Assembly: GCA_001464315.1 (NCBI GenBank)
Contig: LNFK01000051.1
Span: 1 to 53,390, forward strand
Direction of reading: 5' to 3'
Source of the DNA: Sphingomonadales bacterium Ga0077559
Lineage (GTDB): Bacteria > Pseudomonadota > Alphaproteobacteria > Sphingomonadales > Sphingomonadaceae
Length of the DNA: 53,390 nt
The stretch's first letter is position 1. Every line of letters begins with the position of its first letter. Below the pieces are notes generated by a model that ran no database searches, was not told where the DNA came from, and saw nothing but the letters and a program-made list of their open reading frames with translations. Of the stretch, positions 51,495 to 53,390 are shown one piece after another. The position numbers were made by a program, and so were the translations under genes.

Positions 51495-52172
51495 TTAGTC
51501 GCCACATGCCTTTAACAACGCCAAAGTACGCTCGCGTGCCAATTCCGCGCTCGGCTCGTGATAATCCTTGCGCCGGTCGGAATTAAAGCCATGGTTCGCG
51601 TCATACACAAATATCTGCGCCATCGGATGTTCCTTGGCGATCAACGCCTCCACGCCATCCATCGGGATGCCTTGGTCATATCGACCAAAATGAGCGATTG
51701 TCGGGCATTTTGGCGGCTTGTCGGCATAGATGGTCGGCACAAGGCTGCCATAATAGCAGGACGCCGCCGCCAGTTCGTCGCTGATTCCGGCCATCGCCCA
51801 TGCCACCGAGCCGCCATAGCAATAACCGGTGATGAACACAGGGCCTTTGGATTTGAGCGCATCGATACAGGTTTGGGCATCGTCGAGCGAGAGCATGAAA
51901 GGATGGAGTTCACGGGCCAGTTCAACAGCGCGGTTATAATCGGGTCCGGTATATTCCGCCTCGAACCCCGGATGTTCGCGGTCGAAAATAGCAGGCGCCA
52001 GAACTTCATATCCGTCCGCCGCATATTCATCGCACAGTTCGCGGATATGGTCGGTGACGCCGAAGATTTCCTGGATAAGGACGAGGCCGCCCTGGCGCTC
52101 GCCTTCCGGCTCGACATGATAAACGGAAATTTCCGCGCTGTCGGACATCGTCATTCGAATCATTTCACCCAT
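51495..52172 (-). CDS. Dienelactone hydrolase family protein
   Basis: A 225-residue alpha/beta hydrolase of the dienelactone hydrolase type. The nucleophile elbow is GYCYGG with Cys, as in true DLH enzymes, and the family's Asp (RYDQG) and His (DANHGFNSD) are present, completing the Cys-Asp-His triad. Classic members open the dienelactone ring in aromatic degradation, but no such pathway genes surround it, so the substrate may differ. GGAG precedes the ATG. It lies 80 bases upstream of DUF1203 on the same strand and may or may not join that unit. Confidence 0.93.
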   Translation of the reverse strand: MGEMIRMTMSDSAEISVYHVEPEGERQGGLVLIQEIFGVTDHIRELCDEYAADGYEVLAPAIFDREHPGFEAEYTGPDYNRAVELARELHPFMLSLDDAQTCIDALKSKGPVFITGYCYGGSVAWAMAGISDELAAASCYYGSLVPTIYADKPPKCPTIAHFGRYDQGIPMDGVEALIAKEHPMAQIFVYDANHGFNSDRRKDYHEPSAELARERTLALLKACGD

Positions 52173-52194
52173 TTACTACTCCTATCCTCGGCGC

Positions 52195-52261
52195 ACTCTG
52201 CGACCTATGCGTGAAATTGAAAAGATGCTGGTTCACGCAAAGGCCGCCGAGATCGCAGAGT
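52195..52261. repeat. Nested inverted repeats before the atpH gene
   Basis: An outer pair ACTCTGCGA/TCGCAGAGT (52195-52203 and 52253-52261) encloses an inner pair TGCGTGAA/TTCACGCA (52208-52215 and 52232-52239). The two halves look like diverged, inverted copies of one unit (TTCACGCA-A/T-AGG...CGCAGAGT). It lies between the divergent dienelactone hydrolase and atpH genes and may be a palindromic repeat element or a leader hairpin. Confidence 0.6.
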
Positions 52262-52384
52262 TTGTCGCATAGCTATCTTGCAACGCAGCAAAAGCCCTGC
52301 TAGGCGCGCGGCGACGGCGGACAAAGGGCAACCTTTCGGCCCGGTCACCAAATTTTTCAGTCTCACATTCGAGGACACTCACGC

Positions 52385-53390
<1,006 letters not shown>

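Overview
The window looks like a chromosomal segment of an alphaproteobacterium, most probably of the Sphingomonadales (Sphingomonadaceae). This rests on gene order and protein style, not on a database search. The evidence is the xerD/accA and aroK-aroB neighbourhood, the split hrcA-grpE and dnaK-dnaJ heat-shock loci with CTTG-N17-(C/T)CTATAT promoters, a GTTC-N7-GTTC SOS box, the atpH-atpA order, and a complete exosortase A (XrtA) exopolysaccharide operon. The genus cannot be fixed. Genes are packed tightly: no stretch over about 220 bases lacks a gene. I see no tRNA, rRNA, CRISPR array, insertion sequence or phage gene.

Layout. 1-1.9 kb: an NDUFAF5-like methyltransferase, mutT and two small Flp pilins ending in a clear terminator. 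1.9-9.1 kb: a periplasmic M48 protease, accA, xerD, an acidic exported protein coupled to a tiny membrane protein, and aroK-aroB. 9.1-15.7 kb: a leftward operon radA-cvpA-ISC scaffold-CPA2 antiporter, with a large patatin-like gene diverging from radA. 15.7-26 kb: an exported MBL hydrolase, a lysozyme-like protein, dnaJ, dnaK, a PCuAC-type copper lipoprotein, a small HExxH protein, a MATE exporter, an orphan HEPN-like gene, grpE and hrcA. 26-36.3 kb: rph-rdgB-hemW-xerC, dedA, gshB, a broken yraN, rsmI, an LpoA-like lipoprotein, def, recR, fmt and truA. 36.3-49 kb: ten consecutive leftward genes for XrtA-associated polysaccharide synthesis. 49-53.4 kb: a PEP-mutase-like protein, ada, DUF1203, dienelactone hydrolase, then atpH and the start of atpA.

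How they work together. The XrtA operon holds an outer-membrane export lipoprotein, chain-length protein, tyrosine autokinase, outer-membrane barrel, AAA ATPase, deacetylase, FemAB-like transferase, glycosyltransferase, exosortase and amidotransferase. This is a near-complete set for making and exporting a capsule-like polymer and processing PEP-CTERM proteins, but no PEP-CTERM substrate is encoded here. The heat-shock genes are split into two loci, each with its own sigma-32-type promoter. Regulatory extras include an SOS box at radA, a hairpin that can hide the ribosome-binding site of the gene behind dnaJ, and coupled TTGA/ATGA/TGATG start-stop junctions.

The most notable points are the doubly frameshifted yraN, the orphan HEPN-like gene whose tail runs antisense into grpE, the SOS box on radA, the dyad inside the dnaK promoter, and the structured leaders. 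The XrtA operon is a known system type, so I do not claim a new one there.
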